Made by a program: the position numbers and the translations under genes. DNA of 56,521 nt, from the NCBI GenBank assembly GCA_017437065.1, contig JAFSBX010000026.1, positions 1-56,521 of the forward strand. Direction: 5' to 3'. The notes beneath the pieces were generated by a model, which searched no databases, was not told where the DNA came from, and worked only from the letters and a program-made list of their open reading frames with translations. The stretch is from Lachnospiraceae bacterium (GTDB lineage: Bacteria; Bacillota; Clostridia; Lachnospirales; Lachnospiraceae). Each line of letters begins with the position of its first letter. Position 1 is the stretch's first letter. This document shows, piece by piece, positions 8,525 to 17,924 of this stretch.

Positions 8525-9738
8525 TGAGAGTATTGCAGATTACGGCTTTTAGTGGCTGGGGATGTACCGGAAGAATTGCACAGGGAATCTGTGAGATTTT
8601 GATGGCTAATGGCAATGAAGCTGCGATTGCATGGGGACGCACCAATGTGGCTCCTGATACAATTAAGGCAATACAGATTGGAAGCCGGAATGATCAACTG
8701 ATTCACGGATTATATACACGGATTACGGATCGATGTGGTCTGGGCTCTAAAAATGTGACAAAAAAATTTTTAAAACAGATAGATGAGTATGCTCCTGATA
8801 TTGTGCATCTTCACATTTTACATGGCTATTATGTAAATATAGAGATTTTGTTCCGGTATTTCAAAGAAAAGAAAATACCGGTAGTATGGACATTTCACGA
8901 TTGCTGGGCCTTTACGGGACATTGTCCATATTTTGATATGGTAGAATGTGAGAAATGGAAAACCGGGTGTTATTCCTGTGAACAGAAGCTGCATCATCCG
9001 CAGAGTCTGTTCTTAGATAATTCTAAAGGAAATTATAAGAGAAAGTGTGAAGCATTTAATGGCGTGGAAAAAATGGTGATTGTAACTCCTTCGGAATGGT
9101 TAAAGGGACTTGTGGGGCAGTCTTTTTTTAAAAAATATCCGGTAAAAGTTATTAACAATGGAATTAATACGAAGGATTTTCAACCGACCTTCGGAAGTAT
9201 CAAAGAAAAACTGGGAATCGGAGAGAAAAAGATTCTCTTAGGTGTGTCTTCTACTTGGGCAGAGGGAAAAGGATTGAAAGATTTCATTACTCTTTCTGAA
9301 AAAGTCTCAGAGGAATATCGCATTGTACTTGTGGGTTTAACCAAAAAACAGCTGGAAGAACTGCCGGAGTCAGTTACAGGTGTTGAAAGGACAGACAGTG
9401 TGAAGGAACTGGCAGAGCTTTATACAGCGGCCACTGCCTTTTTAAATCTGACATATGAGGATAATTATCCGACAACCAATTTGGAGGCAATTGCCTGCGG
9501 GACACCGGTGATTACTTACAGAACCGGTGGTAGTCCTGAAATTGTAGAAAAAACAGGTTTTGGGCAGGTGGTATCTCAGGGAAATGTGGAAGAAGTGTTA
9601 GAGGCAATCGCAAGAGTCGAAGGTATGACTGTAAAAGCAGACGCGGTTTCTTATTTGGAACAAAGAGAGCGTTTTATGGACTATCAGAGGCTGTATGAGG
9701 AAATGCTTTCGGAAAAGGAAAATAAATGGAAAAAATAG
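8524..9738 (+). CDS. GT4 glycosyltransferase (WcaC-like)
   Basis: A 404-residue GT-B enzyme. The N-terminal half contains the segments SGWGCTGRIAQGI, DIVHLHILHGYY and VVWTFHDCWAFTGHC, with a cysteine-containing stretch (CEKWKTGCYSC) that is typical of WcaC-like glycosyltransferases. The C-terminal donor-binding half has NGINTKDF, followed by NYPTTNLEAIACGTPVITYRTGG carrying the GT4 E-x7-E region. It probably transfers a sugar to the growing repeat unit on the cytosolic face. It overlaps both neighbours slightly (1 base upstream, 13 bases downstream), consistent with one polycistronic message. Confidence 0.88.
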   Translation: MRVLQITAFSGWGCTGRIAQGICEILMANGNEAAIAWGRTNVAPDTIKAIQIGSRNDQLIHGLYTRITDRCGLGSKNVTKKFLKQIDEYAPDIVHLHILHGYYVNIEILFRYFKEKKIPVVWTFHDCWAFTGHCPYFDMVECEKWKTGCYSCEQKLHHPQSLFLDNSKGNYKRKCEAFNGVEKMVIVTPSEWLKGLVGQSFFKKYPVKVINNGINTKDFQPTFGSIKEKLGIGEKKILLGVSSTWAEGKGLKDFITLSEKVSEEYRIVLVGLTKKQLEELPESVTGVERTDSVKELAELYTAATAFLNLTYEDNYPTTNLEAIACGTPVITYRTGGSPEIVEKTGFGQVVSQGNVEEVLEAIARVEGMTVKADAVSYLEQRERFMDYQRLYEEMLSEKENKWKK

Positions 9739-10889
9739 TACATGTATGTTTGTGTGGTCCGATGACAGATGGTTTCAGCTATCAGGAGAATCTGCTCTCC
9801 AAGTACCATAAAATGCTCGGATATGAGGTAAGCATCATTACATCTGAGTGGATATGGGATGAAGAAGGAAAACTGGCGAAGGATAAACGAAAGAATTATG
9901 TAAATGAGCATAATATACAGGTGCACAGACTATCTATAAAAAATAATAAGACAATTGAAGACAAGTTAAAAAAATATAAAGGGTTTATAGAGGTATTAGA
10001 AACGGAAAAGCCGGATATTTTGTTTATTCATGGTTGCCAGTTTACTGACATATGGAAAGTGAAAGCATATGTCAAAAAAAATCCTTCAGTCAGAGTGTTT
10101 ATAGACAACCATGCGGATTTTTCAAATAGCGGAACCAATTTTCTTTCTAGAAATATTCTTCACAAAGGCATTTGGAAGGCGGGTGCAAAGGCGATAGAGC
10201 CATATGTGGAAAAATTTTATGGTGTGTTGCCTGCGAGAGTGGATTTTCTGTTAAATATGTATGGACTTCCAAAAGAAAAAACGGAGTTGCTGGTTATGGG
10301 GGCTGACGATGAGCTGATAGAAAAGGCAGAGAAGGAAAATGTGGGAGATAAAATACGGAGTCAGTTTGGAATTGCGGAAGAAGATTTTCTTATTGTAACA
10401 GGTGGGAAAATCGATAGGGCAAAACGTCAGACAATTTATTTGATGGAAGCAGTGAAAAAAATGCAGAATCCCCAAATAAAGCTGCTACTATTTGGTTCAG
10501 TGGAGGAAGAATTAAAGAGTCGCGTAGAAGAACTACAGGATGGTAAAAGAATCATTTTTGCCGGGTGGATTAGTGCAGTGGATTCTTATGATTATTTTGC
10601 AGCGGCAGATTTAGTATGTTTTCCGGGCAGGCATTCCGTTTTCTGGGAACAGGCAGCAGGTCAGGGGATTCCCATGATAGTAAAACACTGGGAAGGAACC
10701 GAACATGTAGATATTGGAGGAAATGTCAGATTTTTATATGAAGACAGTACTGAAGAAATCGGGAAAGTTTTAAAAACGGTTACAGACAGAGCAGGCAGTG
10801 ATTACCGGAAGATGAAAGAAATTGCGAGGACAAGGGGAAAAGAGGAATTTTCCTATAGAGAAATTGCAAAAAGGGCAGTGAGTAAATAA
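9726..10889 (+). CDS. GT4-like glycosyltransferase
   Basis: A 387-residue GT-B type protein. After an N-terminal acceptor domain (VHVCLCGPMTDGFSYQENLL) comes the linker VMGADDELI and a C-terminal donor domain with VTGGKIDRAKR, LLLFGSVEEEL and FAGWISAVDSYDYFAAADL. The GT4 acidic region near FWEQAAGQGIPMIVKHWEG is recognisable but diverged. It starts 13 bases inside the previous gene, behind an AAGGAAAAT ribosome site. Donor and acceptor are unknown; its role in repeat-unit assembly is inferred from position. Confidence 0.75.
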   Translation: MEKIVHVCLCGPMTDGFSYQENLLSKYHKMLGYEVSIITSEWIWDEEGKLAKDKRKNYVNEHNIQVHRLSIKNNKTIEDKLKKYKGFIEVLETEKPDILFIHGCQFTDIWKVKAYVKKNPSVRVFIDNHADFSNSGTNFLSRNILHKGIWKAGAKAIEPYVEKFYGVLPARVDFLLNMYGLPKEKTELLVMGADDELIEKAEKENVGDKIRSQFGIAEEDFLIVTGGKIDRAKRQTIYLMEAVKKMQNPQIKLLLFGSVEEELKSRVEELQDGKRIIFAGWISAVDSYDYFAAADLVCFPGRHSVFWEQAAGQGIPMIVKHWEGTEHVDIGGNVRFLYEDSTEEIGKVLKTVTDRAGSDYRKMKEIARTRGKEEFSYREIAKRAVSK

Positions 10890-10909
10890 GTCTGGAGAAA
10901 GTATAAATA

Positions 10910-11644
10910 ATGAAAAAAGAACAGTTATTGGTAACAATTATAACACCATGTTTTAACAGTGAAAAAACAATCGAAAAGACATTAAAGAGTGTGTTAAATC
11001 AAACCTATCATAATATAGAGTATATTATTGTTGACGGTGCCTCCAAGGACAGAACCATGGACATTGTTAAAAGCTATGGGAAAAAGTTTGAAGGAAGAAT
11101 GAAGTGGGTTTCAGAGCAGGATGAGGGTATTTATTATGCAATGAATAAAGGTATTGCAATGGCTTCAGGTGAGTTGGTTGGAATTGTAAACAGTGATGAT
11201 TTTTACGAACCGGATGCAGTAGAAAAGATGGTAGAAGCGAGGAGTAATGTGGCATATCAGATACTGTATGGATTTGAACGAACGCTGGTAGACGGCAAAG
11301 AGGCATCTATTGTGATACATAATCATGAATGTCTGGACAGACAGATGATTACACATCCAACCTGCTTTGTAACAAAGAAGCTCTATGAAGATTTAGGTAC
11401 CTTTAATACTGATTACCGGTATTCATCAGATTATGAGTTTATGCTCAGGATGTTTCATAGCGGAAAGGTGGAATTTACACCGGTCTATGCATTGATTTCT
11501 AATTTTGCACTAGGTGGAGCATCAGGAACCGTAAAAGGGTATCGTGAAACAAATAGGTTAAAATATGAGTATCATTTGATTAGTAAAGCAAGATATCGTT
11601 TTGTAGATATAAAATGTGCAATTAATATTTTCCTGCGAAGATGA
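10910..11644 (+). CDS. GT2 glycosyltransferase (WcaA-like)
   Basis: A compact 244-residue GT-A enzyme with TIITPCFNSEKTIEKTLKSV at the start, then YIIVDGASKDRT, then EQDEGIYYAMNKGI, then the metal-binding motif in IVNSDDFYEPDA. This arrangement matches the WcaA-like branch of GT2. A TTG-type second start is not needed, since ATG 10910 lies behind a GGAG ribosome site. A relative with the same motif order is found at 43444 in the other glycan block. It precedes the acyltransferase gene by 10 bases. Confidence 0.87.
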   Translation: MKKEQLLVTIITPCFNSEKTIEKTLKSVLNQTYHNIEYIIVDGASKDRTMDIVKSYGKKFEGRMKWVSEQDEGIYYAMNKGIAMASGELVGIVNSDDFYEPDAVEKMVEARSNVAYQILYGFERTLVDGKEASIVIHNHECLDRQMITHPTCFVTKKLYEDLGTFNTDYRYSSDYEFMLRMFHSGKVEFTPVYALISNFALGGASGTVKGYRETNRLKYEYHLISKARYRFVDIKCAINIFLRR

Positions 11645-11654
11645 GAGAAAACAG

Positions 11655-12659
11655 ATGAGTACAAAAAGAATTGAGTGGTTAGATTATACAAAAGGTTTTG
11701 GAATTTTGCTGATTATGATGGCACATGTATTTCAGTATTTTACACCATTACATGGGATAAATTCCTATATATGCAGTTTTCATGTTCCGATTTTTTTTAT
11801 AGCAGCTGGTTATTTGGCAGGAACGAAAAAATCAACGAAAATGAGTGCCGGGCGTGTAAAGGGATTATTGATTCCATATATTGTATTTTCACTTATAAAT
11901 TCAGCCATGAAACTGGCTATATTATTTTTAAAGAAATCTCTGACTGTTGAGGTTTTGAAAAAAGAACTGGTAGAACTGACGATTACCGGCAATGGAACTG
12001 TTTGGTTTTTGCTATGTTTGCTGTTGGTGGAATTGTGTCATTTGGGACTTGCAGGGCTTAAAATAAGAGATTATGGATGGCTGGTGACCGGACTGGTATT
12101 GCTTAAGTTGGTGGTGGTATCAGATAATAGGGATTATCCGTTTCTTGTTGTTATGTTTCGGGTAATTGCAGGACTGGCATATTATTGTATCGGTTATGGG
12201 ATGTGTGGGCTGTGCTGTGAACAGAAAATAAAATTGTGGATGGCAGTTTTGCTATTGGTGGCAGGCCTGATAACAGAAATTATTTTTGGTTGTCAGATAG
12301 ATTTCTTTAATGGTGATTTTGCTAATCTTTTGACAATGCTCGTATGTAGTGTGGGAAGCAGTATTGGATATATGTATTTGCTGGAGAAGATGGAAAAAAC
12401 ATTACATGTAGAGAAAATAAAAAGGGTATTATCTTATTTTGGAAAAAATTCTTTGGTTGTAATGCTGGTACATCCGATTTTACTACAGGTCGTTATGTAT
12501 CCGTTGGGAAGTAAAATAGGACAACTGCAGGGGATAATTTTTGTTTTGGCAGGAATTATGATTTATATAGAAGTGGTGATTTTTGAAATTCCGTTTATAA
12601 AAATTATAACAGGATATTTTCCTTTTATACTGGGAAGAAGTAAAAAGACCGAAAGCTGA
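11655..12659 (+). CDS. acyltransferase family 3 membrane protein (probable glycan O-acetyltransferase)
   Basis: About 334 residues with roughly ten membrane helices. The N-terminal block RIEWLDYTKGFGILLIMMAHVF and the following SFHVPIFFIAAGYLAG are the signature of acyltransferase family 3, whose members move acetyl or other acyl groups onto sugars at the membrane; the early His in MMAH is the expected key residue. The start is set at ATG 11655, because the family N-terminus begins with the MSTKRIEWLDY segment. An upstream in-frame ATG (11616) would lie within the previous gene. It probably decorates the repeat unit made by this operon. Confidence 0.88.
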   Translation: MSTKRIEWLDYTKGFGILLIMMAHVFQYFTPLHGINSYICSFHVPIFFIAAGYLAGTKKSTKMSAGRVKGLLIPYIVFSLINSAMKLAILFLKKSLTVEVLKKELVELTITGNGTVWFLLCLLLVELCHLGLAGLKIRDYGWLVTGLVLLKLVVVSDNRDYPFLVVMFRVIAGLAYYCIGYGMCGLCCEQKIKLWMAVLLLVAGLITEIIFGCQIDFFNGDFANLLTMLVCSVGSSIGYMYLLEKMEKTLHVEKIKRVLSYFGKNSLVVMLVHPILLQVVMYPLGSKIGQLQGIIFVLAGIMIYIEVVIFEIPFIKIITGYFPFILGRSKKTES

Positions 12660-12671
12660 TGAGGTAAGCGA

Positions 12672-14858
12672 ATGTTACAAAAACTGTATGATTTTACAAT
12701 GCATTTAAAATATGAAAACCATTTTGGATGGAGATATGTGTATAAGCTAAATAAGCTGATTGTTGGATGGGTTTATCCTCTTAGCCAGAGGAATAATAAA
12801 AAGCTGGGGACAGATGCTTCCGGGCAGATGGTAGTTTCACTGACATCGTATACACCGAGAATAAATACGGTCTGGGTGACAATTGCGTCCTTATTGAACC
12901 AGACAAGAAAACCGGCAAAGGTGATTTTGTGGCTTGCAAAAGAGCAGTTTCCAGAAGGAATGGATTCTTTGCCACATAATCTTGTAAAACTGACAAAAAG
13001 AGGACTGGATATACGGTTTTGTGAGGAAGATTTGCGTTCACATAAAAAATATTTTTATGTATTTCGTCAATATCCGGAAAGCTTTATTGTTACGGCGGAT
13101 GATGATATTATTTATCCACCGGAACATTTGGAACGTTTATGGGAAAAGCATCTGGAATATCCGGATTGTATTTGCTGCCATTATGGACATGTTATAACTT
13201 TTACAGAGCAGGGAAAAATCGAATCATATGAAAAATGGAGAGGTGGAGTAGATGGTTTTACACAGCCTTCTTTGCGGTTAATGCCGGTTGGATGTAACGG
13301 AGTCCTTTATCCTCCACACTGTCTGGATGAGAATTTGTTGGATAAAGAGAAATTTAAAAAATTGTGTTTTTCAGCAGATGATATTTGGTTAAAGGCAATG
13401 GGTGTTTTGAAAGGAACCAAAGCAGTTACATGTAACGAGGGGGCATTAGTGTATTTTAATGTTCTCCATACAGAAAAGAACGGGCTTTTTAAAGAAAACA
13501 CCGTAGGACAAAAAAACAATGAAGCAATAAAGGATGTTTTTTCACATTATCCGCAGGCAGAAGAAAAAATGTACAGGACATGTCAGGAAAAGGTCGAAGA
13601 ATGGCAGTATCGCGTTTTGGTTGCTCATCCGGGAAAGCAACATTCTTTAAGACTGGCGGAGGCATTAGAACGTAAGGGAATGTTGTGTCAGTATGTAACA
13701 ACTATGTATGATAAAGAGGGAACTCTTACCCGTACAATTATAAAATTGTTAAAAGGAAAAGATAAAAAGAAAGCTCAGGGAAGAAAAAGTAATGCAATAC
13801 TGGATGAAAAAGTAAAGGTATTTTGTGAACTGACAGGTCTTATGGGCAGATTTTTGGCAAGAATTTTCCCTTCTGTCAAAGTATACAATAAGTGGAATGA
13901 CTATATGAACCGCAAGTTTGGAAGAAAGGTTGCAAAATATGCAATTCGCAGACATGTGGATGCGGTCATCTCTTATGATAACGATTCTGATGAAGTGTTT
14001 AGAATTTTAAAGGAAAAAGCACCTGAAATTAAGAGAATTTTGGATGTGTCCATAGCAAACCGATTATATCTTAAAGAAGTTTATGAAAAAGATATCAGAT
14101 TGTATGGTGAGGAAGGATTAAAAAGAGAGCAGTTTAATCTGTGGGAAAAAGCAACAATAAACAGATTAAAGAAGGAATTGGAAAACAGTCAGTATTTTCT
14201 TGTAGCCTCTGATGTAGTAAAGAATAGTCTGGTATTTTCTGGTATATTGGAAAATGCTATATATAAGGTACCTTATGGGGCAGACATTAAGCAATTTACT
14301 TTTAAGGAAAGAGAAGAAGTACAGAGTCCGGTACGTTTAATTTTTGTCGGGAATGTAGGCTATAGAAAAGGCTGCCACCACTTGTTGAAGGTTGTTAGTG
14401 GCATGGGAGAAAAACAAGCTGTTTTAAAAATTGCGGGTGGATATGACAAGGAATTGTACGAAAAATATAAATCTGTGTCCAATATAGAATTTTTGAATTT
14501 TGTCACCAGAGATAAACTGTTGGAAACGTATCAGGAAGCGGACGTATTTGTGCTGGCTTCTTTGGGTGAGGGAATGGCAATGGTTGGAATCGAGGCACTT
14601 GCCTGTGGTTTACCGGTTATCTGCACGGATATGACAGGAATTAATGATATTATCCAAAATGAGAAAAATGGTTTTGTCATTCCGGCAGGTGATGAAAAGG
14701 CACTACATGAAAAAATCGAATGGTTTTCAGCTCATCCGGACAGAATCCGTGGAATGAGTATAGCAGCAAGAAAAACGGCGGAAGTCTTTACTTGGGAAAA
14801 TTATTATGAAAATGTAACTGTAGCCGTAAAAAAGATATTGGAATTACATGCAGAGTAA
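12672..14858 (+). CDS. two-domain glycosyltransferase: GT-A-type N-terminus fused to GT4
   Basis: A 728-residue fusion. Residues 1 to about 305 form a GT-A-like domain: MVVSLTSYTPRINTVW, LLNQTRKPAKVILWLA and an acidic ADDDIIYPPEHL metal-binding motif near residue 140. From about residue 312 (YRVLVAHPGKQHSLRLAEAL) a GT4 GT-B enzyme follows, with YGADIKQF, LIFVGNVGYRKGCHHL and, as the donor-site acidic motif, EGMAMVGIEALACGLP. It likely adds two sugars in succession. This is the second bifunctional glycosyltransferase of the operon, the other being at 4412. A GAGGTAAGCG ribosome site precedes ATG 12672. Confidence 0.86.
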   Translation: MLQKLYDFTMHLKYENHFGWRYVYKLNKLIVGWVYPLSQRNNKKLGTDASGQMVVSLTSYTPRINTVWVTIASLLNQTRKPAKVILWLAKEQFPEGMDSLPHNLVKLTKRGLDIRFCEEDLRSHKKYFYVFRQYPESFIVTADDDIIYPPEHLERLWEKHLEYPDCICCHYGHVITFTEQGKIESYEKWRGGVDGFTQPSLRLMPVGCNGVLYPPHCLDENLLDKEKFKKLCFSADDIWLKAMGVLKGTKAVTCNEGALVYFNVLHTEKNGLFKENTVGQKNNEAIKDVFSHYPQAEEKMYRTCQEKVEEWQYRVLVAHPGKQHSLRLAEALERKGMLCQYVTTMYDKEGTLTRTIIKLLKGKDKKKAQGRKSNAILDEKVKVFCELTGLMGRFLARIFPSVKVYNKWNDYMNRKFGRKVAKYAIRRHVDAVISYDNDSDEVFRILKEKAPEIKRILDVSIANRLYLKEVYEKDIRLYGEEGLKREQFNLWEKATINRLKKELENSQYFLVASDVVKNSLVFSGILENAIYKVPYGADIKQFTFKEREEVQSPVRLIFVGNVGYRKGCHHLLKVVSGMGEKQAVLKIAGGYDKELYEKYKSVSNIEFLNFVTRDKLLETYQEADVFVLASLGEGMAMVGIEALACGLPVICTDMTGINDIIQNEKNGFVIPAGDEKALHEKIEWFSAHPDRIRGMSIAARKTAEVFTWENYYENVTVAVKKILELHAE

Positions 14859-14936
14859 AATAAGCTTTGTGCCTGAATGCGGAACAGAGAACTGTTTGTG
14901 AAAATACAGGTTGCAGGAAAGGTATGGTTATATCAG

Positions 14937-15881
14937 ATGAAGATAGCATATTTAATTACAGCATATAAAGATGAAAAGCAGTTGGCGCGACTTGTGGAAG
15001 CACTGATGTGTGACGGAACCGATTTTTATATTCATATCGACAAAAAGGTTGATGAATTGCCTTTTAAACAGGAAATCGGACAGTTGAAACAGAACGGTTC
15101 AAATGCAGTGCATTTTGTGGATAAGGCAGACCGGGTGAGAGTGCACTGGGGGGGATACTCTCAGGTAAAGGCACAAATGGTATTAATTAAAAAAATGCTT
15201 CAGGCGAATGGAAACTATGATTGGTGTATCAATCTGACGGGAACGGATTATCCTATTATGAGTAATGAGAAAATAAAAGAATTCCTTAGGAAACAGAACG
15301 AAAGTCCGGTAATTAAAGGGTATCAGATAGATTGTTTGTATGGAACCGAAAGAGAAGAAGGGGCTAAAGACAGAGTGAGAAAATACTGGTTTTATGATAT
15401 TGAACCGATATTTTTCAGGAGAGTGATTTCTAAAATCGCAGCTATTGGACAAAAGGCATTAAAAATCAACAGAAAACCGGGTATGGAGCAGATGCCATGG
15501 AAGTTTTGTTATGGTTCCGAATATTGGGCTCTTCCTTTCAAGGTTGTGAAAAAAGTATATCATGAATATATACAGGATAAAGAACTTCAAAAAGTATTAA
15601 AAACAGTATTTATACCGAGTGAATTTTGGGTACATACTGTTCTAATGAGTACCAATATTTTATCGGAACGGGAAAAAGAAGACATTCGTTTTCCGGGGAA
15701 TTTATATGATGGATTGGGCAGTGTTGCTCTATTGCATTATTTTGTCTATAGAGATGGTATAAAAGTACTGGATATGGAAGACTATGAGACAATAAAAAAG
15801 TCGGAGAGGATGTTTATTCGCAAAGTACAAACAGGCGTGTCGGATGAGTTGATACAACGAATTCAAAAAGAGAGAAAGTAA
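14937..15881 (+). CDS. GT14-like (core-2/I-branching type) beta-glycosyltransferase
   Basis: About 314 residues with the motif order of the core-2/I-branching beta-1,6-N-acetylglucosaminyltransferase family as found in bacterial glycan loci: MKIAYLITAYKDEKQL, FYIHIDKK, VHWGGYSQVKA, CINLTGTDYPIMS and GSEYWALPF. The family uses UDP-GlcNAc or UDP-xylose-type donors. A UDP-xylose synthase in the same operon makes xylosyl transfer a possibility, but this is speculation. The start is put at ATG 14937, where the family-like N-terminus begins and an AGGAAAGG site lies 15 bases upstream. The earlier in-frame ATG (14877) has no ribosome site. Confidence 0.82.
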   Translation: MKIAYLITAYKDEKQLARLVEALMCDGTDFYIHIDKKVDELPFKQEIGQLKQNGSNAVHFVDKADRVRVHWGGYSQVKAQMVLIKKMLQANGNYDWCINLTGTDYPIMSNEKIKEFLRKQNESPVIKGYQIDCLYGTEREEGAKDRVRKYWFYDIEPIFFRRVISKIAAIGQKALKINRKPGMEQMPWKFCYGSEYWALPFKVVKKVYHEYIQDKELQKVLKTVFIPSEFWVHTVLMSTNILSEREKEDIRFPGNLYDGLGSVALLHYFVYRDGIKVLDMEDYETIKKSERMFIRKVQTGVSDELIQRIQKERK

Positions 15882-15955
15882 AGGCTGGAATGGTTGTAAT
15901 ATATAAAATACGGAGCCTTATTGAATATAAAGAATAGAAAATAAGCGGGATGTGT

Positions 15956-16954
15956 ATGGAACAAAGAAAAAAATGGTTATTATATGAGAAAAGATGGTGC
16001 ATTAGGGATATTTATTTTAATAAAATATTACGTCGCCGACTGTTTTTGAAATATTTTCACAGAGAGCCGGTTATGCCGGTGTTCGCAAAGAAACGTGTTA
16101 TGTCGGTGGAAAAAACAAACCACTATATTGCAGAGCGGATTAAGAGCGGAGAGCCGTTTTTGGCATGCCGATTCGGAAATACAGAGCTTTCTATTGTCAC
16201 CAGTGTGATAAAGGAACGGATAGTTGGACAAAGTGAGGAAAATACAAAAAGATTGGAAAATTGGTTTTATCGTTCCTGTGAAGGTGCGGGATTTTTTCCG
16301 GCAGATATTACTCTGGCAGAGAAATTTACGGATGTAATGTTGGAAGCTGTTGAGGAGGCAGACCTGCTTGGTATGTGGCATCTGCATATGGAAGATTTTG
16401 TAATTGAGGAGTATATGAAGCCTGTAAAACTGACTTATTTGTTCCGTCTGGAACCATGGTTTGGGAAAAATCCTTGGTCAGCGGCATTAGCAGAAAAAAA
16501 GGTATTGGTAATTCACCCTTTTGAGAGTACAATAAAAGCACAGTATGCAAAAAGAGAAAAATTGTTTCCAGGAAAGGACGTGCTTCCGGAGTTTGAGTTA
16601 AAGACATTAAAAGCTTTACAGACTTTTGCCGGAGAGTGTGAGGGTGGATTTAAAGACTGGTTTGAAGCTTTGAATTATATGTATGAAGAAGCCATGAAAA
16701 TTGACTTTGATGTGGCAATTTTAGGTTGCGGGGCATATGGAATGCCGTTGGCGGGAATGTTGAAAAAGGCAGGAAAACAGGCAATCCATTTGGGCGGTGC
16801 TACACAGCTTCTTTTTGGAATTAAGGGAAGAAGATGGGAAGAAAATTATCCCAGTAAAATTGCTACATTTTTTAACGAGGAGTGGACATATCCATCGGTG
16901 GACGAAACACCTCGAGGGGCGAAAGTGGTAGAGAACGGATGTTATTGGAAATAG
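15956..16954 (+). CDS. GT-D-fold-like glycosyltransferase (DUF1792-like)
   Basis: About 332 residues. The segment EPFLACRFGNTELSIV resembles the RFGDGE nucleotide/metal motif of GT-D-fold enzymes (DUF1792), but here the acidic pair reads N-T-E instead of D-G-E. The C-terminal stretch VAILGCGAYGMPLAGMLKKA then AIHLGGATQLLFGIKG is also typical of this group. Such enzymes extend glycans on serine-rich proteins in streptococci; a role in repeat-unit assembly is inferred from the neighbourhood. ATG 15956 is preferred over 15950, since it places the GCGGGA sequence at 5-base spacing; the choice changes only two residues. Confidence 0.7.
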   Translation: MEQRKKWLLYEKRWCIRDIYFNKILRRRLFLKYFHREPVMPVFAKKRVMSVEKTNHYIAERIKSGEPFLACRFGNTELSIVTSVIKERIVGQSEENTKRLENWFYRSCEGAGFFPADITLAEKFTDVMLEAVEEADLLGMWHLHMEDFVIEEYMKPVKLTYLFRLEPWFGKNPWSAALAEKKVLVIHPFESTIKAQYAKREKLFPGKDVLPEFELKTLKALQTFAGECEGGFKDWFEALNYMYEEAMKIDFDVAILGCGAYGMPLAGMLKKAGKQAIHLGGATQLLFGIKGRRWEENYPSKIATFFNEEWTYPSVDETPRGAKVVENGCYWK

Positions 16955-16979
16955 CAGGCAGTAAATAAGAGGAAAAAAG

Positions 16980-17891
16980 ATGCTGAAACAAATAAAAAAC
17001 AGATTGAGCAAATGGAAATGGGAAGAAAGAAAAGTTGTGTGGGGAATGGAAAACAAAGACAAAACATTTTATGTGATTCGCCGTAATAGCAAAAGTGTGG
17101 GTTTATTTTCTTATGTATTGACTGCATTAGGACATATGAAGACAGCAGAGGAAAGAGGGTATATCCCTGTTGTTGATATGAAAAACTACGTTACACCATA
17201 TTTGAATAAGGAACATCCGATGAATGTGTGGGAATACTATTTTGAGCAACCGGCAGGATATGGTTTGGATAGTATTAGTCGGAGTAGGAATGTTGTTTTT
17301 TCAAGCGGAGAGGTACCGGAAAGTTTTCCGGATTATCCTATGTTAGAGAGTAGGGAAGAGGTACTCATGTGGAGAAGTTTGTTTCACAAATATATCCGCT
17401 TGAATAAAGAGACAGAAGAATATATTGATTCTGTACAGGAGAAGCTTTTTAAAGAAGAACGGATTTTAGGAGTATTATGTAGAGGAACAGATTATCAGGC
17501 GACGAAACCGAAAGGACATCCTATCCAACCTGAGGTGGAACAGGTTATCATAAAGGTCGCTACAATGATGGAAGAGAGAAATTGTACGAAGGTGTACCTT
17601 GCAACTGAAGATAGGAAAATTTTACAGAGATTTAGAGAAACTTTTGGGGATAAACTAATTTTTCCGGATGTAGAGTTAAGACCGTATAATGATGGAGAAC
17701 TGATTACGGAAATTGAATTGAAAAGAAAAGATGACAAGCGTTTGAAGGGGTTAGAATATTTGACGCAGATTGCATTACTTTCCCGTTGCTGTTGTTTGAT
17801 TAGTGGTAAGTGTGGCGGATGTTATGGTGCGCTTCTTATGAGTGAAGGATATGAGGAAGAATTTATTTGGAATTTGGGATTATATGGGTAA
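16980..17891 (+). CDS. fucosyltransferase-like protein (GT-B, RGTDY motif)
   Basis: A 303-residue protein whose central GVLCRGTDYQATKPKGHPIQP stretch resembles the GDP-fucose-binding loop of NodZ/O-fucosyltransferase-type enzymes (H/x-x-RGTDY). The following VYLATEDRKILQRF and the late LLSRCCCLISGKCGGCYGALL also fit that group's C-terminal half. A fucosyl or related deoxyhexosyl transfer is plausible, but no GDP-fucose genes are present in the window, so the donor is uncertain. A clear AGAGGAAAAAAG ribosome site precedes ATG 16980. It lies directly upstream of the Wzx gene. Confidence 0.68.
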   Translation: MLKQIKNRLSKWKWEERKVVWGMENKDKTFYVIRRNSKSVGLFSYVLTALGHMKTAEERGYIPVVDMKNYVTPYLNKEHPMNVWEYYFEQPAGYGLDSISRSRNVVFSSGEVPESFPDYPMLESREEVLMWRSLFHKYIRLNKETEEYIDSVQEKLFKEERILGVLCRGTDYQATKPKGHPIQPEVEQVIIKVATMMEERNCTKVYLATEDRKILQRFRETFGDKLIFPDVELRPYNDGELITEIELKRKDDKRLKGLEYLTQIALLSRCCCLISGKCGGCYGALLMSEGYEEEFIWNLGLYG

Positions 17892-17924
17892 CGGTAAAAG
17901 TGTGAAAGAAGGATAATTATTTTT

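Noticed and set aside
14263-14276. ATAAGGTACCTTAT palindrome inside the two-domain glycosyltransferase gene
   Set aside because: Short, inside coding sequence, and no second copy was noticed.
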